DNA from: Microbacteriaceae bacterium
GTDB lineage: Bacteria > Actinomycetota > Actinomycetes > Actinomycetales > Microbacteriaceae
DNA: 6,769 nucleotides
Assembly (NCBI GenBank): GCA_017744755.1
Contig: JAGIAU010000120.1
Location: 1-6,769 of the forward strand
Direction: 5' to 3'
The translations under genes and the position numbers were made by a program. Shown one piece after another: positions 5,717 through 6,769 of the stretch (its first letter is position 1; every line of letters starts with the position of its first letter). The notes below the pieces were generated by a model, which saw only the letters and a list, made by a program, of their open reading frames with translations, did no database searches and was not told the DNA's origin.

Positions 5717-6655
5717 TCAGGCCTGGGGCGAGCGCTGGAGCTCGGCGGGCAGTTCGGGCCAGGGCGCTTCGCCGACGGGCTGGAGCCGCCCGTGGAGCTC
5801 GCCGCCGAGCTCGGTCTCGATGGCCTCGGCGTCCCAGCCGCCGTCGTGGTACCAGGCGGTGATCGCCTCGGGGTGGGACCACAGCTGGATGCGGTCGCCG
5901 CCGACGCCGATCGCCTGCCCGGTGATGCCCTGCGCCTGTGCGGAGGCCAGCCACACGATCAGGCCCGCGACGTCCTCCGGGGTGCCGAAGCCGAGGTCGT
6001 GGCGGAAGAACGCGGGCATCGCCTGTCCGGCCTCGCCGGCCTCCACGGCGGCGGCGAAGTAGGGGATCGTCCTGGTCATCGCGGTCGCGGCGACCGGGAT
6101 GACGGCGTTGGCGGTGATCCCGGCCTTCTTCAGCTCGATCGCCCAGGTGCGGATCATGCCCACGATCCCGGCTTTGGCGGCCGCGTAGTTCGTCTGCCCG
6201 AAGTTGCCGCGCTGGCCGGTCGGGGAGCCGATCGCGATGATCCGGCCCGCGACCTCGTGCTCCTTGAAGTAGGTCGCGGCGGCCCGCACGCAGGTGAACG
6301 TGCCGCGCAGGTGCACGCCGATGACCGCGTCGAAGTCCTCGTCCGTCATCTTCAGCAGCGACTTGTCCCGCAGGATGCCCGCGTTGGTCACCAGGATGTC
6401 CAGGCGGCCGAATGCCGCCACCGCGGTGTCCACGAGCTGCTGCGCGACCTCGGCGGAGCCCACCGGGGCGATGACCGCGGTGGCGCGGCCGCCGGCCGAC
6501 TCGATCGCCGCGACCGTGGCCGCCGCGGCCTCCGCGGACACGTCGTTGATCACCACCGCCGCGCCCGCCGCCGCCAGCGCCTTCGCGTAGGCGGCACCCA
6601 GACCACCACCGGAACCAGTGACGATCGCAACCTTGCCAGTCAGCGAGATGGGCAT
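5717..6655 (-). CDS. short-chain dehydrogenase, (3R)-hydroxyacyl-CoA dehydrogenase type
   Basis: This is an NAD(H)-dependent oxidoreductase of 312 residues with a Rossmann fold, probably interconverting a 3-hydroxyacyl-CoA and a 3-oxoacyl-CoA. The cofactor loop TGSGGGLG is at 13-20, Asp38 ends the second strand (INDVS; an acidic residue here favours NAD over NADP), and NAG is at 91-93. Catalytic Ser144 (IGSPTG), Tyr157 and Lys161 (NYAAAKAG) are present. The usual structural Asn before the Gly-Thr-Phe is replaced by His115 (VHLRGTF), as I recall also for the dehydrogenase domain of multifunctional enzyme type 2, which shares the NFGQ.NY.AAK stretch. About 50 residues follow the usual end (from WSHPEAI at 259), a C-terminal extension I cannot assign. 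ATG 6655 is chosen for its AAAGGAG Shine-Dalgarno; the 13-residue upstream extension has none. Its codon use is richer in CTG/GTG than that of neighbouring genes. Confidence 0.9.
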   Translation of the reverse strand: MPISLTGKVAIVTGSGGGLGAAYAKALAAAGAAVVINDVSAEAAAATVAAIESAGGRATAVIAPVGSAEVAQQLVDTAVAAFGRLDILVTNAGILRDKSLLKMTDEDFDAVIGVHLRGTFTCVRAAATYFKEHEVAGRIIAIGSPTGQRGNFGQTNYAAAKAGIVGMIRTWAIELKKAGITANAVIPVAATAMTRTIPYFAAAVEAGEAGQAMPAFFRHDLGFGTPEDVAGLIVWLASAQAQGITGQAIGVGGDRIQLWSHPEAITAWYHDGGWDAEAIETELGGELHGRLQPVGEAPWPELPAELQRSPQA

Positions 6656-6660
6656 GGACG

Positions 6661-6667
6661 CTCCTTT
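6661..6667 (-). promoter_or_regulatory. Shine-Dalgarno AAAGGAG of dehydrogenase gene
   Basis: AAAGGAG on the minus strand lies five bases before ATG 6655. It decides that start over the in-frame ATG 39 bases upstream at 6694, which has no such site. Confidence 0.8.
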
Positions 6668-6705
6668 GCGCACTGCGTCGGGCGCGGAACACACCGCGCC
6701 GATGG

Positions 6706-6735
6706 TTGGCAGATTATCAGGCTACCTGGCATTCT
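6706..6735 (+). promoter_or_regulatory. rightward promoter TTGGCA-N18-CATTCT
   Basis: TTGGCA (6706-6711) is one base from the consensus -35. CATTCT (6730-6735) is 18 bases downstream and sits exactly at -12 to -7 relative to the A of ATG 6742, which predicts a leaderless transcript. CATTCT lacks the first T of TAnnnT, so the call is moderate. Confidence 0.4.
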
Positions 6736-6736
6736 G
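6710..6736. promoter_or_regulatory. imperfect palindrome in divergent promoter, candidate operator
   Basis: Two nested inverted pairs share one centre at 6723: CAGA (6710-6713) with TCTG (6733-6736), and CAGG (6718-6721) with CCTG (6725-6728). The 27-base span and symmetry suit a dimeric regulator. It overlaps the likely -10 regions of both the leftward dehydrogenase promoter and the rightward gene, so one bound protein could control both. Not all positions pair, so this is a candidate only. Confidence 0.4.
6713..6718 (-). promoter_or_regulatory. -10 element GATAAT for dehydrogenase-hydratase operon
   Basis: On the minus strand GATAAT matches five of six bases of TATAAT. A TGGAGA about 18 bases upstream (6737-6742) is a weak -35 match. 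The leader to ATG 6655 would be about 50 bases. This is the most AT-rich spot in the window, which supports a promoter here. Confidence 0.45.
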
Positions 6737-6741
6737 TCTCC

Positions 6742-6769
6742 ATGTCGCGGAGCGCACGGAGCCTGGAGC
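6742..6769 (+). CDS. possible rightward gene start, cut by window edge
   Basis: An ATG at 6742 opens a frame reading MSRSARSLE to the window edge, diverging from the dehydrogenase gene. The only support is its position just after a promoter-like sequence and beyond a palindrome. Nine residues do not allow a family call. A divergently placed regulator of the dehydrogenase operon would be a common arrangement, but that is speculation. Confidence 0.35.

Noticed and set aside
5082..6692. A 536-codon minus-strand open frame spanning both the hydratase and dehydrogenase genes
   Set aside because: It is out of frame with two well-supported enzymes and reads as Arg/Gly-rich sequence, so it is a shadow and not a fusion protein.

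Overview
The window is very GC-rich chromosomal DNA from an actinobacterium. This rests on codon use dominated by G/C in third positions, TAnnnT-type -10 elements placed so that transcripts would begin at the ATG, and the protein families present. A member of the Micrococcales (Microbacteriaceae-like) is my guess and is not proven. I see no phage, insertion sequence, CRISPR, tRNA or rRNA. The window is tightly packed with metabolic genes, and no gene-free stretch exceeds 120 bases.

Left region (1-1750, + strand): the 3' part of a SnoaL/NTF2-like small protein, cut by the window edge, is followed by an amidase-signature enzyme. The amidase GTG start overlaps the SnoaL stop by four bases (GTGA), so the two are probably translationally coupled. 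They look like the end of an operon that begins outside the window. Middle region (1800-5127, + strand): a TetR-family regulator, a DUF3500 protein of unknown function, and a CynX/NimT-type major facilitator transporter. Each has its own plausible promoter. The regulator and the transporter look leaderless, whereas the DUF3500 gene has a strong Shine-Dalgarno. Inverted repeats that could be operators lie in all three promoter regions.

Right region (5150-6655, - strand): a short-chain dehydrogenase followed by a MaoC/NodN-like hydratase, read leftward and convergent with the transporter. By family these give the (3R)-hydroxyacyl-CoA dehydrogenase and (R)-enoyl-CoA hydratase steps, the pair that eukaryotic multifunctional enzyme type 2 carries on one chain. 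The 86-base region upstream of the dehydrogenase start is AT-richer, contains an imperfect palindrome, and appears to be a divergent promoter serving a rightward gene that leaves the window after nine codons.

Taken together this looks like an accessory catabolic neighbourhood: SnoaL-type isomerase/dehydratase, amide hydrolysis, uptake or efflux, and beta-oxidation-like steps on a CoA thioester. The substrate cannot be read from the sequence. The least-described element is the DUF3500 gene, flanked by a regulator and a transporter. I found no evidence for a dramatic new system beyond that.
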